Shown here one piece after another: positions 24,444-33,529 of a stretch of DNA of 64,000 nucleotides (positions are counted from its first letter, which is position 1; every line of letters begins with the position of its first letter). A model generated the notes under the pieces. It searched no databases, was not told the origin of the DNA, and saw only the letters and a program-made list of their open reading frames with translations. Source of the DNA: Glaciecola sp. KUL10 (lineage in GTDB: Bacteria > Pseudomonadota > Gammaproteobacteria > Enterobacterales > Alteromonadaceae). Both the position numbers and the translations under genes were made by a program. The stretch covers positions 1 to 64,000 of the forward strand of contig NZ_BGNG01000001.1 in the NCBI RefSeq assembly GCF_003203515.1. Direction: 5' to 3'.

Positions 24444-26093
24444 TTATGCGTGGATAAATTTTTCTGCGTCTGGTTTTATAATTTCAAACTTCTTTTTATG
24501 TGCTGCTCTTAATGGCATGCAATTAGTGAATCGATAGAGTTCTCGACACTCTTTAATAAAGGCACCTTCAGGTTTATCGGTACTTTCCATTAACTTGATA
24601 AGGCATTGCATCAAATTGAGAGTCACACCAATATTGGTGTTTGAAATTACCTTCGCTTTTTTGAATTCAGTATATGCAGCTTTAAAGTTACCAGTGCTAT
24701 ATAGTTCGATACCTTTTTTATTATGAGTAATGTATCGAGTGCGTTTATCTTTAGCACTCTCTAACTCACTATCCATTAAATATTGAATGTTAGAATCAAC
24801 CTCTATTTCTTGGGATTTGAGTGCGTTAGCGACTTTATTTGCTTCTTCATAATCGCCTAAATCAAACATTGCTTTGAGACTATCCGGCGCAAGTCCCAAG
24901 GGGTATTCAGTAAAATTATCTTCAATTTTGATCTGTGCTTCCTCTAATGCTCGCTTCGCTTCGGTATGCTTGCCTTCAAGGTAAAAAATTCTAGAGTGAA
25001 TAATGCCTTCAAAAATTTCAAAATCAAAACCGTCCTGATGCTTTGCGGCGATATCGTCATGTTGCGATCGTTGTAAAGCAAGTAAGGCCTCTTGTTTTAG
25101 TTTGTTTTTCGCATTTCTATTTTCAGCCTGCTCAGCGGCGTCTAGAATACTTCTAATGTAGCTGCACATGTGATTAATATTTCTATGAACAGAGCGCTGG
25201 GATAACTCCCATATTGCTTTTGCTGAATCCATAGCAGCTTGGTAGTTTTCGTTGGCTCGTGCAATGTCACACACACGATAATGACGTTCAATCGAAAGAG
25301 GGGATAATGCAAGTGCCTCTTGAATATAGCCTAGCGCTTCTGGTTTCATATTGTTATGTAAGCAAGCATCTGCAATGATGTCATACGCTTCGACATTATT
25401 CTTTGAGTTTTCGATGGACCTTTTGCCAAGTTCAATGGCTTTTGAATAATTCTTTTTGAGCAGTTGCGTTTTTGCCATTGACGAGAGCGCCCATTGAATT
25501 TCTCGCTCCTTAAGGATGTCATCAAGGATACTCTCTGCTTTATCAAACTCTTCTAACTTCCAATACAGTTGGACCATTATCTGAATCAAATGCTTTGTGT
25601 ATTTAGAGCCTGTTTCTAAATAGTGCTTACAGGTTTCAATCGCTAATTTGTAGTTGCCGTGTTCAATTTGGCTGTATAGCGCATTGAGCGACACTCGACG
25701 GTTACTGGCTCTCGCAATTCGTGAGTTTAACTGTGCTTGAGAAAATGGCTTTATTAGATAGTCGTCGGGTTGTTTTTCTAGCGAACCTAGCACCATTGAT
25801 CGTGCGCTATCTCCACTAATCATAATAAAAACAGTACTTGGGCTAATAAGGCGTCTTTTTCTTATTTCTTCTAAAAATTCAAATCCATTCTTTCGGTTTG
25901 TACCCAAGTGGAGGTCACATACAACAACATCAAATGCAGTCTTCTTGCATGTTTTCAATGCAGTTTCCGCCGATAATTCAGTGATAATGCGTTTAGCACC
26001 TAAGCTAATCAATAAGCCTTTTAGTAGCATAGCAAAGGGCCTGCGGTCTTCTACCACTAAGCATCGCTTACTTGAGTAGTCTAGCTTCTCCAT
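24444..26093 (-). CDS. Response regulator with C-terminal TPR domain
   Basis: The 549-residue protein has a receiver domain (residues ~9-130: VVEDRR, phospho-acceptor Asp in VVCDLHLGTN, Lys in LIKPFSQ) followed by ~400 residues of helical TPR-like repeats, seen as repeated A-x3-Y/F and EA patterns such as DKAESILDDIL and PEALGYIQEALALSPL. No DNA-binding or enzymatic output is seen, so it probably works by phosphorylation-controlled protein binding. It is convergent with the RR-HK pair at 22435-24298, a plausible cognate kinase. The same architecture, now broken, occurs at 5115-6712. Such proteins are frequent in marine gammaproteobacteria but poorly characterised. Confidence 0.88.
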   Translation of the reverse strand: MEKLDYSSKRCLVVEDRRPFAMLLKGLLISLGAKRIITELSAETALKTCKKTAFDVVVCDLHLGTNRKNGFEFLEEIRKRRLISPSTVFIMISGDSARSMVLGSLEKQPDDYLIKPFSQAQLNSRIARASNRRVSLNALYSQIEHGNYKLAIETCKHYLETGSKYTKHLIQIMVQLYWKLEEFDKAESILDDILKEREIQWALSSMAKTQLLKKNYSKAIELGKRSIENSKNNVEAYDIIADACLHNNMKPEALGYIQEALALSPLSIERHYRVCDIARANENYQAAMDSAKAIWELSQRSVHRNINHMCSYIRSILDAAEQAENRNAKNKLKQEALLALQRSQHDDIAAKHQDGFDFEIFEGIIHSRIFYLEGKHTEAKRALEEAQIKIEDNFTEYPLGLAPDSLKAMFDLGDYEEANKVANALKSQEIEVDSNIQYLMDSELESAKDKRTRYITHNKKGIELYSTGNFKAAYTEFKKAKVISNTNIGVTLNLMQCLIKLMESTDKPEGAFIKECRELYRFTNCMPLRAAHKKKFEIIKPDAEKFIHA

Positions 26094-26241
26094 TAACTAA
26101 GTTTACCTAAAATAGATTTGATGTAAGGCATTACATCTGAAATGAGTCTATAGCTTTATATATCGATGATTAAACGGTTTTCTTGAGCTTTTGTGGCATT
26201 TTGCCGATATCACAATTAAGGCAATTTATTAATGTTTATCG

Positions 26242-26754
26242 ATGGCTAACATCACCCCCATTCAGATAGTTGAGCAAACGCGGTTCAACAACAGCATAGC
26301 ATCTGCATCTAAACAATCAGACGCTTCTTTGTTTCGTCTGCTGCTCGCGATGGCACATGGAGATGCGACCCAGACTTTAAAAATAAAGTCAGATAATAAT
26401 GATGGATTTGTTGTCTCACAACCCGTTTCTTATTATCGCAATCCAGCTTTCAAACAATCTAGCGCAGATTTCTCTCTTCAAAACGAATATTCAAAAAGTG
26501 TTCAGATTAAAGATTTCACACACATAACATTGCTTAAGTGTATTCACCCACAATCCTTATCTGCATTTGATGACCCGTTGCATATAGACCAGGAAGTATT
26601 AGAAAATAGTGCGCTACCTGCCAAGCAACGGTTGGCGAAACAAGCCCAAGCATTATCCAATTTAGATCATTCAATAGAAGTAGGAAATGAAATCGATCAA
26701 GAGCCCACATTACTGTTTGATATTTTAGAATCTATGGACCAAATAAGACTGTAG
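26242..26754 (+). CDS. Conserved hypothetical protein, possibly VC2046/SO_2500-like
   Basis: A 170-residue soluble protein. The segment FNNSIASASKQSDASLFRLLLAMAHGDA (split here as NNSIASASKQSD and FRLLLAMA, about residues 15-40) resembles what I remember of the VC2046/SO_2500 family N-terminus. The rest is poorly conserved, with an acidic tail (LFDILESMDQIRL). No catalytic motif, signal peptide or membrane span is visible, and the function is unknown. It lies about 95 bp upstream of trhO in the same direction and divergent from the receiver-TPR gene. Family assignment is from memory and weak. Confidence 0.55.
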   Translation: MANITPIQIVEQTRFNNSIASASKQSDASLFRLLLAMAHGDATQTLKIKSDNNDGFVVSQPVSYYRNPAFKQSSADFSLQNEYSKSVQIKDFTHITLLKCIHPQSLSAFDDPLHIDQEVLENSALPAKQRLAKQAQALSNLDHSIEVGNEIDQEPTLLFDILESMDQIRL

Positions 26755-26851
26755 ATTGATACAGATCAATTGACCATTCACCACCATTTCTGCTATCTTG
26801 CGCGCGCAATTTTGCACTGGTCTTACGCTCCAATTAGCAAATAGGAATTTT

Positions 26852-27853
26852 ATGAACTCATATATCGTGTGCGCGATGTACAAATTTGTCGCGCTTGAAA
26901 ATTACAAATCTCTCCGTCAACCACTGTTAGACTTTATGCGCGAGCAAGATATCAAAGGCACTCTTTTACTTGCTGCAGAGGGGATTAACGGCACGGTATC
27001 AGGCACACGTGAAGGTATCGATAGTTTACTTGCATACTTAAATGCGGATGAACGCATTTTTCCAGTCTCATATAAAGAGTCCATTCATGAGGAGCAACCC
27101 TTCTACCGCACCAAAGTAAAGCTCAAAAAAGAGATTGTGACAATGGGGGTAGAGGGTATTGATCCTCGCCATACGGTAGGGACTTATGTAAAGCCAAAGG
27201 ATTGGAATGCTCTCATTTCTGACCCAGATGTCACATTGATTGATACTCGCAATGAGTACGAAATTGAAATAGGGACGTTTCAAAATGCGATTAATCCAAA
27301 TACCGAAACATTTAGAGCTTTCCCTCAGTATGTGGCAGAAAACTTAGATAGCACTAAACACAAGAAAGTCGCTATGTTTTGTACGGGGGGGATTCGATGC
27401 GAAAAATCAACCGCTTACTTGAAAGAACAAGGCTTTGAAGAAGTTTATCATTTAGAAGGTGGCATATTACAATACTTAGAAGACGTGCCCAAAGAAGAAT
27501 CAATGTGGGAAGGTGAATGCTTTGTTTTCGATAATCGCGTTGCGGTTAATCATGACTTAGAAAAAAGCCATTATGAACAGTGCTATGGTTGTCGTTTGCC
27601 GATAACTGAAAACGATATGCTTTCTGAAAAATTTGAAGCAGGCGTCACTTGTCCTAAATGTTTTGGAAAACACACCGAAGAGCAACTAGCCCGTTTTCGC
27701 GAGCGAGAAAAGCAAGTAAGGCTTGCCAAACAGCGCAATGAAGAGCATGTAGGTAGTGAGGCACAAAAAATACTCAGTCATAAACGTCGTGAAAAAGCAA
27801 AGGCTCAAAGTGAGCGTGCTTTGGAGAAAAACCAAGCATTAAACGAGCAATAG
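26852..27853 (+). CDS. trhO: tRNA uridine(34) hydroxylase TrhO (rhodanese family)
   Basis: The 333-residue enzyme (YceA family) makes 5-hydroxyuridine at the wobble position of certain tRNAs using oxygen. The N-terminal acylphosphatase-like domain contains [17 protein letters not shown] near residues 36-52. The rhodanese domain has [15 protein letters not shown] and the catalytic loop [15 protein letters not shown] near 172-186, which carries the active Cys. The C-terminal zinc-like part has CYGCRLPI and [11 protein letters not shown] 26852 with AGGAA five bases upstream is preferred; the longer frame from 26798 is unsupported. It is a little longer than some relatives because of a Lys/Arg/Glu-rich tail. 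Confidence 0.93.
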   Translation: MNSYIVCAMYKFVALENYKSLRQPLLDFMREQDIKGTLLLAAEGINGTVSGTREGIDSLLAYLNADERIFPVSYKESIHEEQPFYRTKVKLKKEIVTMGVEGIDPRHTVGTYVKPKDWNALISDPDVTLIDTRNEYEIEIGTFQNAINPNTETFRAFPQYVAENLDSTKHKKVAMFCTGGIRCEKSTAYLKEQGFEEVYHLEGGILQYLEDVPKEESMWEGECFVFDNRVAVNHDLEKSHYEQCYGCRLPITENDMLSEKFEAGVTCPKCFGKHTEEQLARFREREKQVRLAKQRNEEHVGSEAQKILSHKRREKAKAQSERALEKNQALNEQ

Positions 27854-27910
27854 CCTAGACTTTGCCCGCGATAAAAGAGTAAACTTGTATAAAAATAACA
27901 AGGGCATAGC

Positions 27911-28159
27911 ATGGCGCAAGATAAACAACTAACAGCAGAGCAAATTGCTGAAGTACGCTCCGATTTTGACTTTTTTGACCGAGATAAAGACGGTTCTATT
28001 GATATGCAAGAGTTTATAGAGCTTTTGACTGTATTATCGCCAAAAACAAAAGCAAGTCACGTTCAGGATGGTTTCTCGCTGATTGATACGAATAATGATG
28101 GTGCAATTGATTTTGAAGAATTCTTAGAATGGTGGAAAGAAGGTTGGTGGGAGTACTAA
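27911..28159 (+). CDS. Small EF-hand calcium-binding protein
   Basis: An 82-residue protein made almost entirely of two canonical EF-hands: DRDKDGSIDMQEF (residues ~24-36) and DTNNDGAIDFEEF (~60-72). Both loops have the expected D-x-D-x-D-G-x-I-D-x-x-E calcium ligands. No signal peptide or membrane segment is present, so it is cytoplasmic. A Trp-rich end (EWWKEGWWEY) may be a target-binding or structural feature. Calmodulin-like two-EF-hand proteins occur in marine gammaproteobacteria; their partners are unknown. It is followed 30 bp later by a good terminator. Confidence 0.9.
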   Translation: MAQDKQLTAEQIAEVRSDFDFFDRDKDGSIDMQEFIELLTVLSPKTKASHVQDGFSLIDTNNDGAIDFEEFLEWWKEGWWEY

Positions 28160-28189
28160 GTGCTTAAACCATCTAAAAAAGGTAATACG

Positions 28190-28215
28190 AAAAGCGCTTT
28201 TAAAGCGCTTTTTTT
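28190..28215 (+). terminator. Rho-independent terminator after the EF-hand gene
   Basis: AAAAGCGC pairs with GCGCTTTT around a TTTTAAA loop, followed by a run of Ts to 28215. It has the classic form for the + strand and would end the trhO/EF-hand transcript. Confidence 0.85.
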
Positions 28216-28360
28216 GTGGACAAAATTTATATTCCAAAACCTTAGTATGTTTTAAATTAATCAAGATTAATAGACAACTATCACTATATGAATGTTGCAC
28301 ACTGTCGTTTCTCGCGCCAAAGTATTGATGAAAATACAACTCATAATCAAGGACATCTCT

Positions 28361-29029
28361 ATGCTTACGCTTTATGGTTTCGACGTTAGTAACTACCACA
28401 ATATGCTAAAACTCGGTTTTGCGCTTAAAGGGGTAGAGTACACACAAGTTGATACTTACCCAAATCAAACAAAAGAGTATTTACAGATATGTCCAACAGG
28501 CAAGGTACCCGCATTAAAAACAGATCATGGTGTGTTAATTGAAACAAATGTGATTTTGGAATATATCGACGCCATGTCAGAAAAAAATCCTCTCTATCCT
28601 AAAGATAGTTTTGAATCCGCTAGAGTTAAAGAGCTTGTCAAAATGATTGAATTATATATCGAACTGCCGGCTCGGCGTTGCCATACAGAGGCGTTTTGGG
28701 GTGTCCCCGTTCATGAGAATACAAAAAAAGAGGTTAAAAGAGCATTATTTAATGGCATGCAATCTCTGTCTCGTGCGGCATCGTTTAAGCCGTATGTAGC
28801 TGGTGATACTTTTTCAGCAGCTGATATCTTTTTCTTATACTCAGTTGACCTAGCGTCATCGGTGGCAAAAAAGTTATTTGATGTGGATTTATTCGAGCAT
28901 GCACCGGGCTCAAAAGAATTGATGAAACGTTTGAATGAGATGCCGGAAGTGATTGCAATAAGTGAAGCTAGAAAAGCAGCAACACCTGCATTTCACGCAT
29001 ATTTGAAAGAAGCGTTTAAATCGAGTTAG
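28361..29029 (+). CDS. Glutathione S-transferase family protein
   Basis: A 222-residue protein with an N-terminal thioredoxin-like domain (MLTLYGFDVSNYHNMLKLG, then CPTGKVPALKTD with the cis-Pro and LIETNVILEYID with the Glu that holds the glutathione gamma-glutamyl group) and an all-helical C-terminal domain (YVAGDTFSAADIFFLYS, the N-capping box motif). Substrate is unknown; it could act in detoxification or as a regulator. ATG 28361 is chosen because AAGGA lies 7 bp upstream and the longer frame from 28292 adds non-conserved residues. Single gene, followed by two hairpins before the convergent MDR gene. Confidence 0.9.
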   Translation: MLTLYGFDVSNYHNMLKLGFALKGVEYTQVDTYPNQTKEYLQICPTGKVPALKTDHGVLIETNVILEYIDAMSEKNPLYPKDSFESARVKELVKMIELYIELPARRCHTEAFWGVPVHENTKKEVKRALFNGMQSLSRAASFKPYVAGDTFSAADIFFLYSVDLASSVAKKLFDVDLFEHAPGSKELMKRLNEMPEVIAISEARKAATPAFHAYLKEAFKSS

Positions 29030-29061
29030 TATTTTAAATTCTTATTGATTTTGCGGTTCGA

Positions 29062-29081
29062 GCCCTTTATTTTGAAAGGGC
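29062..29081 (+). terminator. Hairpin downstream of the GST gene
   Basis: GCCCTTT and AAAGGGC with a 6-nt loop (ATTTTG). No T-run follows, so this is a weak or Rho-assisted terminator at best. Confidence 0.4.
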
Positions 29082-29115
29082 CGAGGGGAAGTGTTATCAA
29101 TTTGCCTTCGCAATA

Positions 29116-29147
29116 TAAAAAAGCCCAAACGCATGTAAGTTTGGGCT
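29116..29147 (-). terminator. Rho-independent terminator for the MDR oxidoreductase gene
   Basis: AGCCCAAAC (29122-29130) and GTTTGGGCT (29139-29147) form a perfect 9-bp stem with an 8-nt loop. Read on the minus strand it is followed by TTTTTT (29116-29121), a standard terminator 32 bp beyond the stop of the 29179-30291 gene. Confidence 0.85.
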
Positions 29148-29178
29148 CGGTGTTTCTAATTAGCTTTTTTAATTCACT

Positions 29179-30291
29179 TTATTTAGATGGATTAACGTAG
29201 TATTTTTCACCCGTTTTTTTCGCATTATAGGCAGCTATATTCTTCGGCTCCAAGACTTCTGCAAGTGTTAGCTCAGCACTAAAATCAAGCTTAAATGTGC
29301 TGTCGATTTCATCGGCTACGCGTTTGTGCATGGCCAATACTTGTTTAATATCGAGTTTTCCTAAGAAACGCATTAATAACCATCCACCGATGCTCCACGT
29401 CATGCCGTATGCTCGGTTTAATGTAGTAGGGGAGAAATCAAGACCACCGTAAATATAGACTTGTTTATTGTCAGCTGAACCGTAAGTATTAAAGCCTGTC
29501 GCGTCTTTACTACCTACCATTTCCATTGCCGTTAAAATATCACTGACTAACTCACCACCGCCAATGGCGTCAAACGCGAGCGTCGCGCCTGTTTCTTCGA
29601 TCGCTAAATAAAGGTCTTTTTTAAAGCTATCACTTGAAGAATTGCAGATATATTTTGCACCAAGTGACTCAAGTATTTCGACCTGTTCTTGTTTACGAAC
29701 GATATTGACTAGCTCAATACCTTCCGCCATACAAATTTTGTTGAGCATAATGCCTAAGCTACTGGCAGCAGCGGTGTGCACAAGTGCTTTATGGCCTTCT
29801 TGGCGCATGGTTTCAACCATACTTAATGCGGTAAGAGGATTAACAAATGAAGACGCAGCTTGAAGTGCAGTAGTACCTTCGTTGTGAAGCATCACAGCTT
29901 GAATAGGTACGCAGCAGTATTTTGCATAAGTGGCGCCAGATAACACTGCAACCATTTTGCCGATTAAGGCTTGAGCTTTTGGATCTTCGCCTGCCGCAAC
30001 AACTATGCCTGCGCCTTCATTTCCAATCGGCAGTTTTTGGTCTAAACGAGATTTAATACGAGGCAGCATACCTTTGTGAACCGGTGCGCTTAGTGTGTTG
30101 CCAGACAATGATGCTTCGCGTAAATCTGCTGGGCCAAACATTGGCCACATATCTGAGGGGTTGATTGGCGCAGCTTGAATTTCCACAACCACTTCATGTG
30201 GTTTTGGTGTCGGCATTTTAACTTCGTCTAATGTTATTTTTAACTCGCCTTGAGAGCTTATTTCGGTGAACAGTTGGGTAGGTGTTGTCAT
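29179..30291 (-). CDS. MDR-family zinc-less NADPH:quinone oxidoreductase-like protein
   Basis: The 370-residue protein is a medium-chain dehydrogenase/reductase. The GroES-like domain has PINPSDMWPMFGP near 42-54 and IGNEGAGIVVAAG near 88-100; the zinc-binding Cys/His set of alcohol dehydrogenases is absent. The Rossmann part has ALVHTAAASSLGIMLNKI near 168-185, in place of the usual AxxGGVG motif, followed by FDAIGGGELVSDIL near 235-248. It probably reduces quinones or activated double bonds with NADPH, but the substrate is not deducible. Single-gene unit with its own terminator. Function beyond the family is inference. Confidence 0.82.
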   Translation of the reverse strand: MTTPTQLFTEISSQGELKITLDEVKMPTPKPHEVVVEIQAAPINPSDMWPMFGPADLREASLSGNTLSAPVHKGMLPRIKSRLDQKLPIGNEGAGIVVAAGEDPKAQALIGKMVAVLSGATYAKYCCVPIQAVMLHNEGTTALQAASSFVNPLTALSMVETMRQEGHKALVHTAAASSLGIMLNKICMAEGIELVNIVRKQEQVEILESLGAKYICNSSSDSFKKDLYLAIEETGATLAFDAIGGGELVSDILTAMEMVGSKDATGFNTYGSADNKQVYIYGGLDFSPTTLNRAYGMTWSIGGWLLMRFLGKLDIKQVLAMHKRVADEIDSTFKLDFSAELTLAEVLEPKNIAAYNAKKTGEKYYVNPSK

Positions 30292-30434
30292 TTTTTATTC
30301 TCATCGGTTGTTCAATATCCCGATAAGTTAACATGCCGTTAACAGCACCAACACTTATACAAAATGTTGGTTTACTATCAATTTAATTAATGGATATGCA
30401 CGAATTATATAGATTTTGCTTCTGCGCTATTCTT

Positions 30435-31826
30435 TTAATCTGAATGCTTAAGGTTTTCTGTTGGTTCTTCAGTATCAATTGAAGCACTGTTATCAAGTGG
30501 CCTAATTTTCCGTTTCACAGGAATGAATCCAGCATCTACTGAACCCTCAGTAAGCAAACGTTTTGATGATTTTTTTAAAGATGAATCAAAGGAACTATTG
30601 GCTTTTTTATTACCAGCTTTAGACTTAGTACTTTGCTGTTTAGATGTGATTTTTTTCTTTGCTTTCACGCCAGAAAACTTTGTAGTCACACCTTCAATTT
30701 CAGAAAATTCATATTCCTGATTCAATTTAGTCTTGACTGCTTGGAAGCTTCCCCAGTCTTTGCGGCTAATAAATGACTTTGCTTCACCTTGATTGCCAGC
30801 CCGTCCGGTTCGGCCAATTCTATGGATGTATTCATCTGCAAACTTAGGCATGTCGTAATTAATGACGAGTGCGACGTTAAGTAAATCTAAGCCACGCGCT
30901 GCTAAGTCTGTGGTGACCAATACATCTTGTTTACCACTGGTAAAGCTATTGATAACAGCCGAACGTTGATTTTGTGCGAGTTCACCATGTAATACAGCTG
31001 CAATCATTCCTGCTTTTTCTAGTTGTCCGGCAATCCTAGCGGTATCTTCGCGGGTAGCTGTAAATACGATAGCTTGTTCGCGATCTTTTATCGTTAGCGC
31101 TTTGAGTAACAACATATCTTTGTGACTTACCCCATCAGACAAGTAGAAAGACTGCTGAATATCAATATGTGGACTCGACTGTTCATCTATTATGATTTTT
31201 TCAGGCGCATTTAGCATTTGATGTGTCATATTGTGAATCGCTGCACTATCAATGGTCGCTGAAAACATCATAGTCTGGCGCTTTCTATGTTTTGCTTTGT
31301 CATTAATAAGATGCAGTTGTTGAGAGAATCCTAGTTCAAGCATTCGGTCAGCTTCATCAAGGATTAATAATTCTATCCCGTCTAAAAAGAAATGCTTATC
31401 GCCAATATGGTCTGCAATCCTACCAGCCGTGCCAACGATGATATCCGGGTTTTTGCGCAGCACTTTGGCCTGGTCATTATAATTCTCACCGCCGACGACG
31501 AGTGTGACTGAAGTCGGCAATTTTTGTGTGAGTTTCTTGGCTTGCATAAACACTTGTTTAGCCAGTTCTCTAGTAGGAGCAAGGATAATTGCTCTTGGAT
31601 CTTGTCGAGATAGCGGTTTTTGAGTCAGTAAGCGATTGACTGCCGGAATTAAAAACGCCAGCGTTTTTCCTGAACCTGTCTTTGATGATGCTAAAATATC
31701 CTTTCCTAAGATACCAGCAGGTATGCTTTTTTGCTGAATCATAGTGGGTTGAGTTAATTGCATTATCTCTAAACATTTCTTGATTCTGTGGTCTATCGGA
31801 AGATCTTCAAATAACACGTATGGCAC
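30435..31826 (-). CDS. DEAD-box ATP-dependent RNA helicase
   Basis: The 463-residue helicase has all core motifs. These are Q-motif text (LTQPTMIQQKSIP), motif I ASSKTGSGKT near 47-56, PTRELA, GTAGR (in place of TPGR), DEAD near 155, SAT near 188, ARGLD, and HRIGRTGRAG. The tail after residue ~370 is Lys/Ser-rich and likely binds RNA. The family resembles RhlE/SrmB-type ribosome-assembly helicases, but I cannot assign one of the named paralogues. It probably remodels structured RNA, often important at low temperature. The tail ends ENLKHSD. It lies downstream of the scoB hairpin and is read as a separate unit. Confidence 0.93.
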   Translation of the reverse strand: MPYVLFEDLPIDHRIKKCLEIMQLTQPTMIQQKSIPAGILGKDILASSKTGSGKTLAFLIPAVNRLLTQKPLSRQDPRAIILAPTRELAKQVFMQAKKLTQKLPTSVTLVVGGENYNDQAKVLRKNPDIIVGTAGRIADHIGDKHFFLDGIELLILDEADRMLELGFSQQLHLINDKAKHRKRQTMMFSATIDSAAIHNMTHQMLNAPEKIIIDEQSSPHIDIQQSFYLSDGVSHKDMLLLKALTIKDREQAIVFTATREDTARIAGQLEKAGMIAAVLHGELAQNQRSAVINSFTSGKQDVLVTTDLAARGLDLLNVALVINYDMPKFADEYIHRIGRTGRAGNQGEAKSFISRKDWGSFQAVKTKLNQEYEFSEIEGVTTKFSGVKAKKKITSKQQSTKSKAGNKKANSSFDSSLKKSSKRLLTEGSVDAGFIPVKRKIRPLDNSASIDTEEPTENLKHSD

Positions 31827-31982
31827 TCTTTAATTCATTTGCGCGTATTATCTAGTAATTGAGATAATTAACCAACTTTTATCTATCTTTCATCTATCCA
31901 AGGCTGTCTGGGTATGCATGACAATGAATGTTAGTAAAGATGGTATGGTTATTTGAAAAGGATTTGGGGTAGTTTGCTTTTA

Positions 31983-32026
31983 ATACTTTTATCGAGCAAT
32001 AGAAATTCATAGCTCGATAAAAGTAT
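31983..32026 (-). terminator. Long hairpin after scoB
   Basis: Perfect 15-bp arms ATACTTTTATCGAGC (31983-31997) and GCTCGATAAAAGTAT (32012-32026) with a 14-nt loop, 14 bp beyond the scoB stop. T-rich sequence (GATAAAAGT on one side) is within the arms rather than after them. Likely terminator or transcript-end stabiliser for scoAB. Confidence 0.6.
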
Positions 32027-32039
32027 CGATATTCACTAT

Positions 32040-32699
32040 TTAATCTAAAATCATTTCAGGAACGTTTTCACCAACAATCAACTTGCCTGCGGTTTTTTCT
32101 ATAATTTCTTCGATAGACACACCAGGAGCGCGCTCCTTAAGGTGAAAAGCTTGGTCTTTGACTTCTAACACCGCTAAATCAGTAATAATACGCGTAATGC
32201 AGTTAACGCCGGTTAGGGGGAGAGTACAGGCGGGTAGGAGCTTTGAGTTACCATGCTTATCCGCATGGGTCATCGTGACTATAATGTTTTTAGCGCCAGC
32301 CACTAAGTCCATTGCACCACCCATTCCTTTTATCAATTTGTTAGGAATCATCCATGAAGCGATGCTGCCATTGACATCGACCTCAAAAGCTCCCAACACT
32401 GTAAAGTCAACGTGCCCACCTCGAATCATGGCAAAGCTTTCCGCAGAACTGAAAATTGATGCTCCGGTTGACGCGGTTACCGTCTCTTTTCCTGCATTGA
32501 TCATATCAGCATCGACTTCCTCTTCGTTTGGATACGGGCCCATGCCTAACAATCCATTTTCTGATTGAAGCATGACAGAGATATCGTCTGGAACAAAATT
32601 TGCCGCCAAGGTTGGAATACCAATACCTAGGTTCACATAGTCTCCATCTTTGAACTCTTTTGCTACTCTCATTGCAATTTGATCTCTTGATAAGGCCAT
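32040..32699 (-). CDS. scoB: 3-oxoacid CoA-transferase subunit B
   Basis: The 219-residue B subunit of succinyl-CoA:3-ketoacid (or acetate:acetoacetyl) CoA-transferase. Visible landmarks are LGIGIPTLAANFVP near 25-38, the catalytic Glu in LQSENGLLGMGP near 44-55, and IKGMGGAMDLVAGAKNIIVTM near 123-143. With subunit A it moves CoA between succinate and acetoacetate so that ketone bodies or fatty-acid and leucine breakdown products can enter the TCA cycle. It starts 2 bp after the scoA stop on the minus strand, so the subunits are translationally linked. Donor specificity cannot be read from sequence. Confidence 0.92.
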   Translation of the reverse strand: MALSRDQIAMRVAKEFKDGDYVNLGIGIPTLAANFVPDDISVMLQSENGLLGMGPYPNEEEVDADMINAGKETVTASTGASIFSSAESFAMIRGGHVDFTVLGAFEVDVNGSIASWMIPNKLIKGMGGAMDLVAGAKNIIVTMTHADKHGNSKLLPACTLPLTGVNCITRIITDLAVLEVKDQAFHLKERAPGVSIEEIIEKTAGKLIVGENVPEMILD

Positions 32700-32701
32700 G
32701 A

Positions 32702-33409
32702 TTATTTACCTCCCTTAGCAGTCACTAATCTTTCTATACGCTTTTCAAAACTACCTTGAATAACGCGGTCTACATATATACCTGGTGTATGGATTTGGCT
32801 TGGCTCAAGTTCCCCGGGTTCGACGATTTCTTCTACTTCCAGCACGGTGATTTTACCGGCTGTCGCCGCCATTGGATTAAAGTTCATTGCGGTATGGCGA
32901 TAAATACAATTTCCATAACGGTCAGCTTTGTAGGCCTTAACGATTGCAAAATCGCCTGTGATAGCTTCTTCTAGAATATAGTTGCGCCCGTTAAACTCTC
33001 TCGATTCCTTGCCTTCGCCAACAGGAGTACCGTATCCAGTTGCAGTGTAAAAAGCAGGAATACCAGCGCCACCCGCTCTCATCTTTTCGGCGAGCGTGCC
33101 TTGCGGTGTAAGTTCTACTTCAAGCTCGCCATTTAATAATTGTTGTTCAAAAAGGGCATTTTCGCCTACATATGAAGACACCATCTTTTTTACTTGCTTG
33201 TCTTCTAGTAAAACCCCAAGTCCAAATCCATCAACGCCACAATTGTTTGAAACAATCGTCAAGTCTTTCACTCCCATGTGTTTTATTTGACCAATTAGAC
33301 CCTCTGGAATACCACATAGGCCGAACCCTCCGGCGATAACTGTCATATCGTCTTTTAGGCCCTCCATCGCTGCTTCGTAGCTAGTTACTACTTTGTCAAA
33401 CCCTGCCAT
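32702..33409 (-). CDS. scoA: 3-oxoacid CoA-transferase subunit A
   Basis: The 235-residue A subunit. The glycine-rich CoA-binding motif [19 protein letters not shown] (residues ~25-43), [18 protein letters not shown] near 53-70 and [25 protein letters not shown] near 138-162 are family hallmarks. ATG 33407-33409 (MAGFDKVV) is chosen; the longer frame from 33427 adds six unsupported residues. It is the first gene of the scoAB operon and is divergent from a LysR-type regulator across ~120 bp that contain an AT-rich palindrome, an arrangement suggesting that the regulator controls scoAB. Confidence 0.92.
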   Translation of the reverse strand: MAGFDKVVTSYEAAMEGLKDDMTVIAGGFGLCGIPEGLIGQIKHMGVKDLTIVSNNCGVDGFGLGVLLEDKQVKKMVSSYVGENALFEQQLLNGELEVELTPQGTLAEKMRAGGAGIPAFYTATGYGTPVGEGKESREFNGRNYILEEAITGDFAIVKAYKADRYGNCIYRHTAMNFNPMAATAGKITVLEVEEIVEPGELEPSQIHTPGIYVDRVIQGSFEKRIERLVTAKGGK

Positions 33410-33484
33410 TTGATTCCCCTTTTTCAAAATTTAACGCATATATGCTTAAAGTATTTAATAAAGTTGGCTTTTTGTAAAATTGAA

Positions 33485-33500
33485 TTAATATGTATATTAA
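33485..33500 (+). promoter_or_regulatory. AT-rich palindrome between scoA and the LysR gene
   Basis: TTAATAT-GT-ATATTAA forms perfect 7-bp half-sites. It lies midway in the divergent promoter region. LysR regulators bind such T-N11-A dyads, so it is a candidate operator, but AT-rich palindromes also arise by chance. Confidence 0.4.
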
Positions 33501-33529
33501 TAAATTATATTTATCAATTAGGTGTTGTT

